Below the pieces are notes generated by a model. That model was not told the DNA's origin and did no database searches. It saw only the letters and a list, made by a program, of their open reading frames with translations. From an uncultured Clostridia bacterium (GTDB lineage: Bacteria > Bacillota > Clostridia > Christensenellales > Borkfalkiaceae): 48,900 nt of DNA. The DNA lies in assembly GCA_947632505.1 (NCBI GenBank), contig CANRPN010000004.1, positions 1 through 48,900 of the forward strand, written 5' to 3'. Both the position numbers and the translations under genes were made by a program. Every line of letters begins with the position of its first letter. Positions within the stretch are counted from its first letter, which is position 1. Below, one piece after another: positions 23,253 through 31,964 of the stretch.

Positions 23253-26200
23253 TTATTCGGCTTTGATCGCTTCGACGATGCCCATCACGTTGTCCTCGGT
23301 GGCACTCGCGTGATCGTACTTCAATGCGGTCGCATGATATTTCTCAACCAGGTAGTTGATGACTTGCGTCTGATAGACGGAGAAGTTTTTAGCGACATCA
23401 AGGCCGAAGTAAGCGCGATAACCCTTGGATTTTGCGTGCCACGACACGGGGTCGCCGAACGAAGTATCGGTGATAAACGCATAGCTGAAACCGCCGTCCA
23501 CAAACTTTGCTTTGCCGACCATCGTTGCGTTGATCATTTCGATCTCGGCCGCAGTGAGCTTGTGGTTCGGGTCCGCCGTGATCGCCTTCGCGATCTTCAA
23601 GACGGTGATGATGTAATGCAGATCTTCCTCGAACTTCCCGGCTGCGGTCTCGTCCATCTTCAAAGCGTCCATCCGATCGACGATGACGGAGGGGATCTCC
23701 ACATTGAGGTCTTCAAGCGCGAAGTAGAAGAAGTAAGGACGGAAGGAAACGCCTTTGTCGATGCCGTTGTCGAAGCCAAGTTTCTCGCCTGCGGCATCTG
23801 CGCGGGCCAAAGCCGCAAGCAGTTCGCCGAGCGCTTCACCGACCGTGTAGGTCTTTGCCTTTGCATCCTGACCGTCGCCGTCGGCAGCTTCGATTTCGAG
23901 CGCGACTTTTTCCGCATCCAGAGCAAGGATCTCTTCGGCGAGAACCGCCCAATCCTCATAGTTCGAGACGCCTACAAGAATGGAAATCTTCTCTACATCT
24001 TCTTCCGTAAGCCCGGAAAGTTTTGCCTTGATCGTGTTCGTGTAGTACTCTGCTTCGCTGTAAAGGTAACCCTTGATATCGGCAGAGCCCTCGGGAGCCT
24101 TCCAGCCCTTCGCGGTGTAAGTATCGAGATTGCCGATCTTCTCAAATTCCGTTACGAGCGCAAGAGCGTTTTCCGTAAGGGTGACATTCAAAATTTCTTT
24201 TGCGGTGGTGCCCCAACCGTTCTCTTTGACCACATAGTGGTTGTTCGTCAGGAAGGTGGAAAGGACTTCAACGTACTCATACATTTTGAGCGCGGCGCCG
24301 TTTGCCGTAAGAGTGCCGCCGACATCCTGTACGAACCTCGCGGCTCTATCGCCCCACCACTTCTCGAATTTCTCTGCGCCCCAATGGGTTTTGAGGCTGC
24401 CCTGCTGTTCATAGCCGGCCGTCCAAACTTCGTTGAGGAATGCAAGCTCGTCTTCGGTGAAGTCCTCCATCTTCTTGATTTCGTTCTTGCCGATGCGTTC
24501 CGCGATTCTCAGCGTTCCCATGATGGGATAATAGGTCTGCGTATAGAACGTGAAGTAACCGATCTCGGTGAGACCTGCCGTAAGGCCTGCGGGAAGGGTG
24601 ACGCCGCTGTCGAGCGCGAAGCGCACCATCCGTGCCGTCCACATTGCGGTATAGAAGGTCGCATCGGGCGCGCCTTCGCCGATAAAGGAAGTTTTGCCGT
24701 CCGTTTCACCATAATGGCCCGTATTTTCGATAACCTTGCCGGACTTCACGAGAGCAACTACGCGGTAGGTCTCCGCAAGCACCTGCTCGCCGGTCTTGGT
24801 GAGAACGGTCGTCTTGTTGTAGCCGGGTTCAACGGTCTTGAACTCCTTCGTCCAGAAGGTGTCCGCGGTCTCTTCGAGCGCTTTGATCTCTGCGGAGAGT
24901 TTCTCCCACGCTTCGTAATTTGCCTTATAGGCGGCATTTTCTTCTTTGCCGAGCTGTGCGATGACGTATGCCTTGTCGATCGCCCCAAGCTCTTCTCTCT
25001 CGGCGACGAGGGCACGGAAGGCCGTAAGTTCGTCGAAGAGGTAACCCGTCTTGGTCGTCTGGTCCGTCGTCCAGCCCTTATACTCGTAGCCTTCGAGCTC
25101 CGTAAGCGCTTTGATCTTATTCAACAACGCCACTGCCGTATCGGAACCGTGCGCGGACGGGTCTTCCGCCATAGGCGTGACTTCCGCCTCGAAGCCGAGA
25201 CCGTTCTCCAAGACTTTCGCGTTGGGATCGCACATGGTAACGATGTCGAAGAGGATCTTCAACGTGGGTTCAAGGTCGTCCTCGCCGGCCGTCTCGCCGT
25301 TCGGCAGACCGAAGTAGTATTCATAGTTGGTCACGCGGTCGCGGATCCCTCTCTTGGTGCCGTTGGCCCAATTCCATTTGAAACCCGCTTCCTGCCAGCC
25401 TTCGATCCCGACCATGTACTCATTGACAAAGTCGGCAAGGTCTTGATCGAGCCACACAAATTCGCCCTTCTGCTGTCTTGCATAGATCTCGCCGATCTTG
25501 GTGAGGACGGGATAGAGGTAATCTCTGTAATCGCTCAAAAATGCCGCGGAATTGGGGGTGTTCGTGACGAGGTCGACCATCGTCTCGACAAACGAAGGGA
25601 CTTCGACGCCCGCTTCCTTCATCTTCTCGATCACGAAGAGCGCATGGAAGTTGTATTGAACGCAGAGCTGGCTGTCCGAATTCATCACATAGTCCTCGGA
25701 AGCCCCGTCCTTCTTGAACCAATTCGTTCTGTCACGGTAGAGGATGGCGATGAGCTTCGTCAAAGCGGCCGTGCCGTCGTAATCCTCGAACTTGCCGTCC
25801 AAAGTCATGGTTCCGACGTGATAGGTCTTGCTTGTATAAGTTTCGTTGGCAAGATAAGCGCTCACGCTGTCATAGAGTTCTTCCCAATCGTCGTAGCCGT
25901 CCTGGCCGCCGCTCGAAAGGCGAATGATCTTGACCTGCTCGTCCTCGGGGAGGGTTTTGAGCTCTGTGCGGATCTTGGCAAATTCCTGTGCCTCGCTCCA
26001 AATGTAGCCTGCGATGGGAGTGCCTTCGGGCGCTTCCCAGCCCTGGTAAGGATAGCTGGTCGCCGTGCAGAGGTTGAGCCCGTTGAGTTTCGCAAGGACT
26101 GCCTTGCCCGCATCGGAGATGTTCATCGATTCGAGATAGACAGACTCCGCTGCTTTATAGGGGGCGAAATCGAGCACGGTGTAGTAGAACTCCGCAAGGG

Positions 26201-27857
26201 TGGAGCCGGTATGGCCTTCGTCCTGGCCGTACCACTTGCCGACTTCGTCATATTTTTCCATGTACTGCGAGATGTTCTCGGCCGTCATCCCGGAGAGCGA
26301 GTCGATTTGATCCTGGTACTCTTTGAGCTTGCCGCCGAGCTCGTCATCGGCAACGGGAGAACCGTCGAACTTGAAGTCGTAACGGTCCATGCCGTCCTCT
26401 GCCGTGTAGGTGGTGCACATATAGTTGGAAAGAATGGTATAGCCGTATGCCGAGAACTTCTTTCCGTCCTCAACATCCTCGACCGCCTCTTCCTCGTTGG
26501 CAAGAAGGAAGTCGTACTCGTTGCCGCGGACCTCTTCGGGAACGACGATCGAGCCGTAATCCACATCGGAGATCTCATCTTCCGTGGGGAAGTAGACGTG
26601 CGCGTCCGTTACACGGAGGCCTTCGAACTTCGCGCCGTTGAAATAGTCGACGTTCTTCACCTTCACGCCCGAGCCGATGTCGTTCTTGACGTCGAGGCCG
26701 GCAATGAACAGATAGTCGTTGGCAACGTTGATGGGCTCTGCAAAGTAGGTCGCCATGAACGCGTCGTCCACGGTAACTTTGAGGGTCTTGCCGCCCGCGA
26801 CCGCGACGTTCAGTTCGCAGACAAAGTAATCTTCGTCGAGCTCGTCATCGTGCATCTTCACGGTCTGGACGCTCATGTCCACTTCCTTCCCGTTGGGAAC
26901 GAAGTAACCGTCCTCATTCCAGGTGCTCTCCATGATGCACTCGCCCATGTCGTACTCCACATTCGAGAAGGAGTCGTCGCGGGAGGTGCCGCTGAACTGG
27001 TACCACTGGCCCGTGGTCGTGTCGCAGCCGAGGCCGATCGCAAGCACGTATTGAGGATTCCAGATATAATAACCGAAGTAGGCATAGACGGGAGTCTCCA
27101 CACCCTCATAGGCGGGAGTGATCTTCACTTCGGAAAGATCGAGCTTGTACGTAGCTTTTGAGAAGCCCGTCGACTGGCCGCCGGCGCTCGAAGGGAACAC
27201 CATAATGCCCGCGTCGATCGCAGTGCCGAGCGCCCAGCTCATGGGAGTATTCGAGGTCGTATCCTCTTTGCCGTGCTCGTCGAGCAGGCCGAAGCCGTTG
27301 TAAAATTGCATGGAGACCTGTCCGAAACTCGCCACGGCGTGGATCGTGCCCTTTTGGTTGCGCAGATAGTCCGTCATGTGGGACTCGGCCCAAGAGCCGT
27401 AACCGCCGAGCGTGTTGCCGTTGGGATAGAGCCAGAATTGATCTCCGTAACTGTCCGTCAAGCCTTTCTTGTTTTGGAACAGCTTCCTCGTTCCGCCCTT
27501 CTTCAAGACGTAACCGCCGAGCGAGGCGTTCGCGACCGCTTCATCCTCAAAGTAGTCGAGGTCGCCCTCAATGGTAGCATTGATGGCGTCTGCGATCGTC
27601 TTGTAGCTGCCGATCTTGTTCCCCGCGTAATCGTAAGCCTCGTACGCGTCCGCGGCGCGCGGATCGGTACGGCGGACGATCGTGGGCTTTTCGATTCCGG
27701 GACCGCCGGGACCGCTCATGTCTTCGCCGCAGACGTCGCACTTGCCGTCCTTCGGGTCGACGTCTACGTGCTCGTGGTCGTCTTTACAACCGACCAACCC
27801 CGCAAGCGCAGATGCAAACATCGCACCGCCGAGCAGTATTGCCAACAGCTTTTTCAT
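23253..27857 (-). CDS. Giant surface lipoprotein with three ~322-residue repeats
   Basis: I do not recognise the bulk of this 1534-residue protein. It is anchored at Cys24 (LVGC), followed by one EF-hand-like VDPKDGKCDVC segment. Residues ~45-490 form an N-terminal region rich in aromatic and glycine residues, which could be a beta-rich glycan-binding domain. The rest is three degenerate, mostly helical repeats (~575-895, 896-1218, 1219-1534). Anchor GW pairs fall at residues 606, 928 and 1251, each followed by a GYIW-, GYLF- or GYLY-type motif. YDDWEEL-, YEAWEKL- and YEDWAVL-type helices come ~60 residues later. The start at 27857 has AGGAGG upstream; the ten extra codons of the longer frame lack it. 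It has its own strong promoter and lies beside the sugar ABC genes, so it may be a surface glycan-capture or scaffold protein (inference). Confidence 0.75.
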   Translation of the reverse strand: MKKLLAILLGGAMFASALAGLVGCKDDHEHVDVDPKDGKCDVCGEDMSGPGGPGIEKPTIVRRTDPRAADAYEAYDYAGNKIGSYKTIADAINATIEGDLDYFEDEAVANASLGGYVLKKGGTRKLFQNKKGLTDSYGDQFWLYPNGNTLGGYGSWAESHMTDYLRNQKGTIHAVASFGQVSMQFYNGFGLLDEHGKEDTTSNTPMSWALGTAIDAGIMVFPSSAGGQSTGFSKATYKLDLSEVKITPAYEGVETPVYAYFGYYIWNPQYVLAIGLGCDTTTGQWYQFSGTSRDDSFSNVEYDMGECIMESTWNEDGYFVPNGKEVDMSVQTVKMHDDELDEDYFVCELNVAVAGGKTLKVTVDDAFMATYFAEPINVANDYLFIAGLDVKNDIGSGVKVKNVDYFNGAKFEGLRVTDAHVYFPTEDEISDVDYGSIVVPEEVRGNEYDFLLANEEEAVEDVEDGKKFSAYGYTILSNYMCTTYTAEDGMDRYDFKFDGSPVADDELGGKLKEYQDQIDSLSGMTAENISQYMEKYDEVGKWYGQDEGHTGSTLAEFYYTVLDFAPYKAAESVYLESMNISDAGKAVLAKLNGLNLCTATSYPYQGWEAPEGTPIAGYIWSEAQEFAKIRTELKTLPEDEQVKIIRLSSGGQDGYDDWEELYDSVSAYLANETYTSKTYHVGTMTLDGKFEDYDGTAALTKLIAILYRDRTNWFKKDGASEDYVMNSDSQLCVQYNFHALFVIEKMKEAGVEVPSFVETMVDLVTNTPNSAAFLSDYRDYLYPVLTKIGEIYARQQKGEFVWLDQDLADFVNEYMVGIEGWQEAGFKWNWANGTKRGIRDRVTNYEYYFGLPNGETAGEDDLEPTLKILFDIVTMCDPNAKVLENGLGFEAEVTPMAEDPSAHGSDTAVALLNKIKALTELEGYEYKGWTTDQTTKTGYLFDELTAFRALVAEREELGAIDKAYVIAQLGKEENAAYKANYEAWEKLSAEIKALEETADTFWTKEFKTVEPGYNKTTVLTKTGEQVLAETYRVVALVKSGKVIENTGHYGETDGKTSFIGEGAPDATFYTAMWTARMVRFALDSGVTLPAGLTAGLTEIGYFTFYTQTYYPIMGTLRIAERIGKNEIKKMEDFTEDELAFLNEVWTAGYEQQGSLKTHWGAEKFEKWWGDRAARFVQDVGGTLTANGAALKMYEYVEVLSTFLTNNHYVVKENGWGTTAKEILNVTLTENALALVTEFEKIGNLDTYTAKGWKAPEGSADIKGYLYSEAEYYTNTIKAKLSGLTEEDVEKISILVGVSNYEDWAVLAEEILALDAEKVALEIEAADGDGQDAKAKTYTVGEALGELLAALARADAAGEKLGFDNGIDKGVSFRPYFFYFALEDLNVEIPSVIVDRMDALKMDETAAGKFEEDLHYIITVLKIAKAITADPNHKLTAAEIEMINATMVGKAKFVDGGFSYAFITDTSFGDPVSWHAKSKGYRAYFGLDVAKNFSVYQTQVINYLVEKYHATALKYDHASATEDNVMGIVEAIKAE
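23256..26135 (-). repeat. Triplicated protein repeat in the giant lipoprotein gene
   Basis: Approximate units are 25173-26135, 24204-25172 and 23256-24203. They are recognised by periodic motifs in the translation rather than by DNA identity. The spacing of the GW anchor is 322 and then 323 residues. The boundaries are estimates. Confidence 0.7.
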
Positions 27858-27910
27858 AATTTCCTCCTGTTTTCCCCTGATTATCATTCAAGGATGTGTT
27901 TTGTAGTTTC

Positions 27911-27939
27911 ATTGTACGCCCAAATTGCCACTTTGTCAA
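27911..27939 (-). promoter_or_regulatory. Strong promoter of the giant lipoprotein gene
   Basis: TTGACA (27934-27939) and TACAAT (27911-27916) are 17 bases apart, ~54 bases before the ATG at 27857. An A/T box (27944-27959) lies just upstream of the -35. The rest of the 307-base gap (27858-28164) is very AT-rich and holds a second copy of that box and the hairpin at 28118. Confidence 0.85.
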
Positions 27940-27943
27940 TAGG

Positions 27944-27959
27944 TTTTGAAAAAAATTTT
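27944..27959 (-). promoter_or_regulatory. A/T box upstream of -35 (UP-element-like)
   Basis: The minus-strand sequence AAAATTTTTTTCAAAA lies 4 bases above the -35 box. The same 16 bases occur at 28014-28029, and at 38812-38827 above another promoter. Confidence 0.6.
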
Positions 27960-28013
27960 TATTTTTTTCTTTCATTTTGACAAAAATTCAGAAGATTTAT
28001 GAAAATAATGCTC

Positions 28014-28029
28014 TTTTGAAAAAAATTTT
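28014..28029 (-). promoter_or_regulatory. Second copy of the A/T box
   Basis: It is identical to the box at 27944-27959 and 70 bases further upstream. No promoter boxes are attached to this copy. Confidence 0.5.
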
Positions 28030-28117
28030 TGTAATTTTGGGCAAATGACACCCGGAAACGAGGTCCCTCCCTCACGGCCATCGTTTCGCTCGAAAAGACG
28101 ATCGAAAGTGCGCGAAA

Positions 28118-28143
28118 GGGCCCTGCCGAAATCGGCAGGGCCC
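28118..28143 (-). terminator. Perfect hairpin after the RpiR gene
   Basis: A perfect 12-bp inverted repeat, GGGCCCTGCCGA with TCGGCAGGGCCC and a 2-base loop, lies 21 bases past the regulator stop. Only a short UUU follows, so termination strength is uncertain. Confidence 0.65.
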
Positions 28144-28164
28144 TGAGTGTTCCGAAAACGGATA

Positions 28165-28995
28165 TTAGATGAGTTTGCTCACCGTGGCGCGGCTGCTGCG
28201 GGCGACAAAGTTATCGAACCGCGTCTTGTCGGACATATGCAGCCCCGTGCAGAGCACGTCTACCATAAACAGCTGCATGATCTTGCCCGTCATCGCACCG
28301 GGTTGGTTGGGCGCCTCCATGGGCGCCGCGGCCAAGACAAGGTCGGCATACCGCGTGAGCGGCGATTTTTCATAGCTCGTGATAACAAGGACCTTCATAC
28401 CGCATGCCCGCGCAAGCTCGGCAGCCTCCACCGTGTCCTTCGAGCTGCCCGATACGCTGAAAATGATCATGAGATCTTTGGAACTGCGCGAAGAAATCAG
28501 CACGTTTTGAAGGTGCGTGTCCCGCTCGCAGTGAGTCAGGATCCCCATCATCATGAGGCGGTTGTGCAGTTCGAGCGCGGCGAGATAGGAATGCCCTACG
28601 CCGAAACAGCACACCGTTTCCGCCTCGAAGATCATATCGTAAGCGCTCTGCAAACGGTCGCCTTTGAGGACTTTGCGGCAGTTCTTCATTGCCTCCTCAT
28701 ATGCCTCGGCAATGTCGTCTACATAGTCGATGCCCTCTTGTTCCTTGTGGCCGATGTCGATGACCCCCTGCGCAAGGTTGAGACGGAACTCCTGATAACC
28801 GTTGAATCCCAGCGAACGGCAGAAACGGAGCACCGTAGCCTCGGCAACGCCCGTGGCGGCGGCAAGATCGGTGATGGACATATAGATCACGCGCTTGTGA
28901 TCGACTGTTTCAAAATAATCAAGCAGCTTCTTTTGGCTCTTTGTCAGTTTTCCCTCACGCATCTGCGCGATCTTAGTGTTGATGCTGGTCGGCAT
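28165..28995 (-). CDS. RpiR/MurR-family transcriptional regulator
   Basis: This 276-residue regulator has an N-terminal helix-turn-helix of the HTH_6 type (~1-80, with ITDLAAATGVAEATVLRFCRSLGFNGYQEF). It also has a C-terminal SIS sugar-isomerase-fold domain (~120-260, with CCFGVGHSYLAALELHNRL and IIFSVSGSSKDTVEAAELA) that senses a phosphosugar. Members such as MurR, HexR and RpiR control sugar catabolism in response to compounds like MurNAc-6-P, GlcNAc-6-P or glucosamine-6-P. Here it stands between the two glycan loci and is the only regulator among them, so it probably controls one or both (inference). GGAGGAGA precedes the ATG. It has its own promoter and a 14-bp tandem repeat in the leader that could be an autoregulatory site. 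Confidence 0.92.
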   Translation of the reverse strand: MPTSINTKIAQMREGKLTKSQKKLLDYFETVDHKRVIYMSITDLAAATGVAEATVLRFCRSLGFNGYQEFRLNLAQGVIDIGHKEQEGIDYVDDIAEAYEEAMKNCRKVLKGDRLQSAYDMIFEAETVCCFGVGHSYLAALELHNRLMMMGILTHCERDTHLQNVLISSRSSKDLMIIFSVSGSSKDTVEAAELARACGMKVLVITSYEKSPLTRYADLVLAAAPMEAPNQPGAMTGKIMQLFMVDVLCTGLHMSDKTRFDNFVARSSRATVSKLI

Positions 28996-29053
28996 ATCTC
29001 TCCTCCATATGCTTTTGCAGTTTGCATTTTCGGTTGCTTTTGCGTCTATTCCT

Positions 29054-29081
29054 TAATATAATATCGCTAATATAATATCGC
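29054..29081 (-). repeat. Two adjacent 14-bp direct repeats in the RpiR leader
   Basis: On the plus strand TAATATAATATCGC occurs twice with no gap, just downstream of the promoter. It could be an operator or the product of slippage. Confidence 0.7.
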
Positions 29082-29099
29082 TCCGTTTTAACGCCTGCT

Positions 29100-29128
29100 A
29101 TTGTAAAGCGTTCGTCACAATTTGTCAA
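29100..29128 (-). promoter_or_regulatory. Promoter of the RpiR gene
   Basis: TTGACA (29123-29128) and TACAAT (29100-29105) are 17 bases apart on the minus strand, about 105 bases before the start codon. Confidence 0.85.
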
Positions 29129-29175
29129 GCGTTCTCGATTTATTGCATAACTTTCCGCTTTTTTGCAAATTTTAT

Positions 29176-29952
29176 TCAAATATTGCGCAAAAAACCGTGA
29201 GATGCTCCCACTTTTCCGCCGTGAAGTACGAAAATTTTCATCTTTCGCTGCAAAGATGTGTCCTCGGGGAAATCCTTGGGGGCAAGATCGGGATCCTTGA
29301 ACACCCAAAGACGGTAGCCCATATCGTCGGGGAAATACTCGAATCTGCGGAACAGGCTGCGGAATCTGCGCACGTTGCTCGTTTCGGGCAAGAGCCGTTT
29401 GAGTTTGTGCGAAAGCAGCCACGAGCGGCAGAAGTACTCCCCCTCCCCGAGATACCGCTTGGCGTCATGTACCGACCTGAGCACGGCGGCATACGAGAGA
29501 TCGGCGTCCGAGGGAATGTGCATGGAAATGCCTTCGTCCGTCCGCTCGTATTCAAGCGAGCCGATGCGGATGATGAGCCCCGAGGTCTGCCGCCATGTCC
29601 AGAACCAGCGGTCGAAACCGTATTTGCCGAAGCTCACGAAATTCTCCCTCACAAACCGGCCGAATGCTCCCATCGTCGGGAAATAATAGGTCTCCGCTTC
29701 CTTTGGAAAGGGTGCGCGCGCCGCCGCGCGCAGCATGGCGGAGAGCATGCGGAAACCGTCCTCGTCGGGCTGCAACTTTTCATGCAGCTCGTCCGTGCCC
29801 TCCTCTGCGCGCAGCGGATCGTTGAGCAGCAAAATGAGCTCTTCGATCCCCTCCTCGTAAACCAGATTTTCCACCGCTTCCCGCGGGACATCCAACCTGA
29901 GCGCAAACGCCCGGAGTTCCTCTGTTGTCGTGATATTATGTACTGCTCTCAT
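29176..29952 (-). CDS. GNAT-like acyltransferase-domain protein (DUF5596/GNAT_C type)
   Basis: This 258-residue cytoplasmic protein resembles the paired NAT_N/GNAT_C domain proteins of Firmicutes annotated as acyltransferase domain-containing. The N-terminal ~110 residues are helical and acidic. The C-terminal part starts at YYFPTMGAFGRFVREN and contains WFWTWRQTSGLIIRIGSLEYE, MHIPSDADLS and a late FCRSWLLSHKLKRLLPETSN. The family is recalled from general knowledge and no acyl-CoA loop is unmistakable. It is the last gene of locus 2, starting one base after the GH31 stop. It may add or move an acyl group on a sugar of the same substrate (inference), matching the esterase earlier in the operon. 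Confidence 0.6.
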   Translation of the reverse strand: MRAVHNITTTEELRAFALRLDVPREAVENLVYEEGIEELILLLNDPLRAEEGTDELHEKLQPDEDGFRMLSAMLRAAARAPFPKEAETYYFPTMGAFGRFVRENFVSFGKYGFDRWFWTWRQTSGLIIRIGSLEYERTDEGISMHIPSDADLSYAAVLRSVHDAKRYLGEGEYFCRSWLLSHKLKRLLPETSNVRRFRSLFRRFEYFPDDMGYRLWVFKDPDLAPKDFPEDTSLQRKMKIFVLHGGKVGASHGFLRNI

Positions 29953-29953
29953 A

Positions 29954-31939
29954 TTACGGCTCCAAGAGTACTGTTTCGAAATCTCCTTTTTTGATCTCCG
30001 AAGTTCCGCTGTCGCGGCAAAGTGTGAACTGCGTGGGCGCTTCGATGAATTTGACCCACGTCAGATTTTTCTCGTCGAGCGCGGCCGTATTTTTCGCCGG
30101 CTTCGCGAGCGGCAAAACCTTGCCGAAGCGCAGGAAGAACACTACCTCTTCCGTGGAAACGGGAATGTAATATTCTCCCTTTTCCAGAACATGCTCGGTG
30201 AAACGGTCGCCCGCCTTCATGCGGATGAGCTTCATGCGTTCGGGAAGATACACATACCGCCCCGCCGCGTTCTGCGTATAGACGGGCGCGATCATCAGGC
30301 TGTCGCCCACGAGGAGCTGATCTTCCACCGTCTTGGCGCGTGCGTCGCCGGGATAGACGAAAGAGAGCGGCTTAAAGAGCATGTCGTTTTCAAACGCACA
30401 GCGCACATATTCGCTGTACAAATAGGGCAAGAGCGAATAGCGGATGCCGAGAATGTTGCGGAATACGTTCGTTTTTGTAAAACGGTAGCACTCCTGCGGA
30501 CGGGAACCGAGGTTGGAATGGTTGCGCATGAGAGGCACGAACACGCCGAGCGCGAGCCAACGGAGAAGGAGCTCCTCTGTGGTACTTCCGCCGAATCCGC
30601 CCAGATCGGCGCCCGTATACAAAAATCCGCACATATTCAGCCCGGGCAGCTGTTGCAGATTGAGCAGAAGATGTGACCACCATGCGCTGTTGTCCCCCGT
30701 CCAGATGCCGCCGTAGCGGTGCATGCCGATATAAGAGGATCTGGAAAAGAGCAGATACCGCTTTTTGGGGGTATATTGCTCGAAATATTCCGCGGCGGCG
30801 CGCGTCATGTTGTAACCATAGAGATTGTGCACCGCCTCATGGACGATACGGCCGTTCTCCGTTTCGTGGTAGAACGCGCGGTAGTCGCCGTCGTTGTTCT
30901 GCAATCCGAAGAAGGTATGGCTCACCCGCTCGTAATCGTCCAGGCAGGTGATCTCTGTCGTCGACGCGGCGAGCGCGAGCGCATTTTTCAGCCGCTCCTC
31001 CGAATAAAAGAGAACGGGTTCGTTCATGTCGTTCCAAAAACCCTCGATGCCCATGTCGAGCAGGACCTTATATTGGGAACCAAACCACTTGCGCGCCTCG
31101 GGATTGAGCATGTCGGGCAGGAGGCTGTTCCCCGGCCATACGCCCACGACAAACGGCTTGCCCTTTTCGTCCTTGCAAAAATAACCCTTTTTGACCCCTT
31201 CCTCGTACACGGAATAGCCCTTTTCCACCTTGACCGCCGCATCGATGATGGGCACGAGATGGATGTTCTTTCCCTTCATTTCCGAAGTAAAGGCTTTGAG
31301 ATCGGGGAAGCGGGTCTTATCCACCGTGAAATCCTTGAAGCGCTCCATGTAGTCTATGTCGAGGAAGAGCATATCGAGGGGGAGCCCCTCTTTTTCGTAA
31401 TGTTCGTACACCTCGCGGATGTCTGCCTCGCTCTTATACCCCCAGCGGGACTGCGCGTAGCCGAACGCCCACTTGGGCGGGATATAGCTTCTGCCGATGA
31501 GCGCGCGGAATTGCTTCACGATGGCGAGCGGGCTGTCTCCCTCGAAGAGATAGAGGTCGAAATCCTGCGCCGTCACGGTGAAGAGGTCAGCGTCGGTATA
31601 GCCGATATCCAAACTCACCCTTCCTCCGCAGTCCAAAAAGACGCCGAAACATTCTTTGCCGCAGACGATAAAAAAGTTATGCGCGCCATACAGCCCCGTT
31701 CTGCCTTCGTGATGAACGGGATCGTCGAGATTCCAATTCTCATAGTGCCAGCCGCGTTTGTTGATCCCGCGCAACTGTTCCCCCAAACCATAGACGGCAT
31801 CCTCCTTTGCAAGAGGATAGGAGAGCGTAACGCTCTCCCCTTTCCGCGAAAGGGTAAAGTGCGCGGGGACACCCTCCGCGGCTGCGATCTCTTTCACGAC
31901 TGCCCCCGTAACGTAGGGGTGTCCGAAACGATATTTCAT
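29954..31939 (-). CDS. Alpha-glucosidase-type glycoside hydrolase family 31, locus 2
   Basis: This 661-residue cytoplasmic GH31 enzyme has the classic glucosidase nucleophile motif GFWNDMNEP (Asp304) and acid/base Asp416 in GIWTGDNSAWW. CGFLYTGADLGGFGG and RNHSNLGSRPQE complete the active-site ring. The WNDMNEP form points to removal of alpha-linked glucose, unlike the GFKTDGGE form of the locus 1 enzyme. The ATG at 31939 has AAGGAGG directly upstream. The 13 codons ahead of it in the longer frame overlap the GH20 gene end and are not family-like. It lies between the GH20 gene and the acyltransferase gene. Confidence 0.93.
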   Translation of the reverse strand: MKYRFGHPYVTGAVVKEIAAAEGVPAHFTLSRKGESVTLSYPLAKEDAVYGLGEQLRGINKRGWHYENWNLDDPVHHEGRTGLYGAHNFFIVCGKECFGVFLDCGGRVSLDIGYTDADLFTVTAQDFDLYLFEGDSPLAIVKQFRALIGRSYIPPKWAFGYAQSRWGYKSEADIREVYEHYEKEGLPLDMLFLDIDYMERFKDFTVDKTRFPDLKAFTSEMKGKNIHLVPIIDAAVKVEKGYSVYEEGVKKGYFCKDEKGKPFVVGVWPGNSLLPDMLNPEARKWFGSQYKVLLDMGIEGFWNDMNEPVLFYSEERLKNALALAASTTEITCLDDYERVSHTFFGLQNNDGDYRAFYHETENGRIVHEAVHNLYGYNMTRAAAEYFEQYTPKKRYLLFSRSSYIGMHRYGGIWTGDNSAWWSHLLLNLQQLPGLNMCGFLYTGADLGGFGGSTTEELLLRWLALGVFVPLMRNHSNLGSRPQECYRFTKTNVFRNILGIRYSLLPYLYSEYVRCAFENDMLFKPLSFVYPGDARAKTVEDQLLVGDSLMIAPVYTQNAAGRYVYLPERMKLIRMKAGDRFTEHVLEKGEYYIPVSTEEVVFFLRFGKVLPLAKPAKNTAALDEKNLTWVKFIEAPTQFTLCRDSGTSEIKKGDFETVLLEP

Positions 31940-31964
31940 ATTTTCCTCCTTGTGAGTATTTTTT

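Noticed and set aside
23250-27161. A 1303-codon open frame on the plus strand opposite the giant lipoprotein gene
   Set aside because: It mirrors the codon pattern of a GC-rich gene on the other strand, has no family motifs, ribosome site or signal peptide, and the minus-strand frame has a lipobox, promoter and repeats.
29123-29160. A possible catabolite-response (CcpA) site near the RpiR promoter
   Set aside because: The best alignment to the cre consensus has several mismatches at fixed positions.
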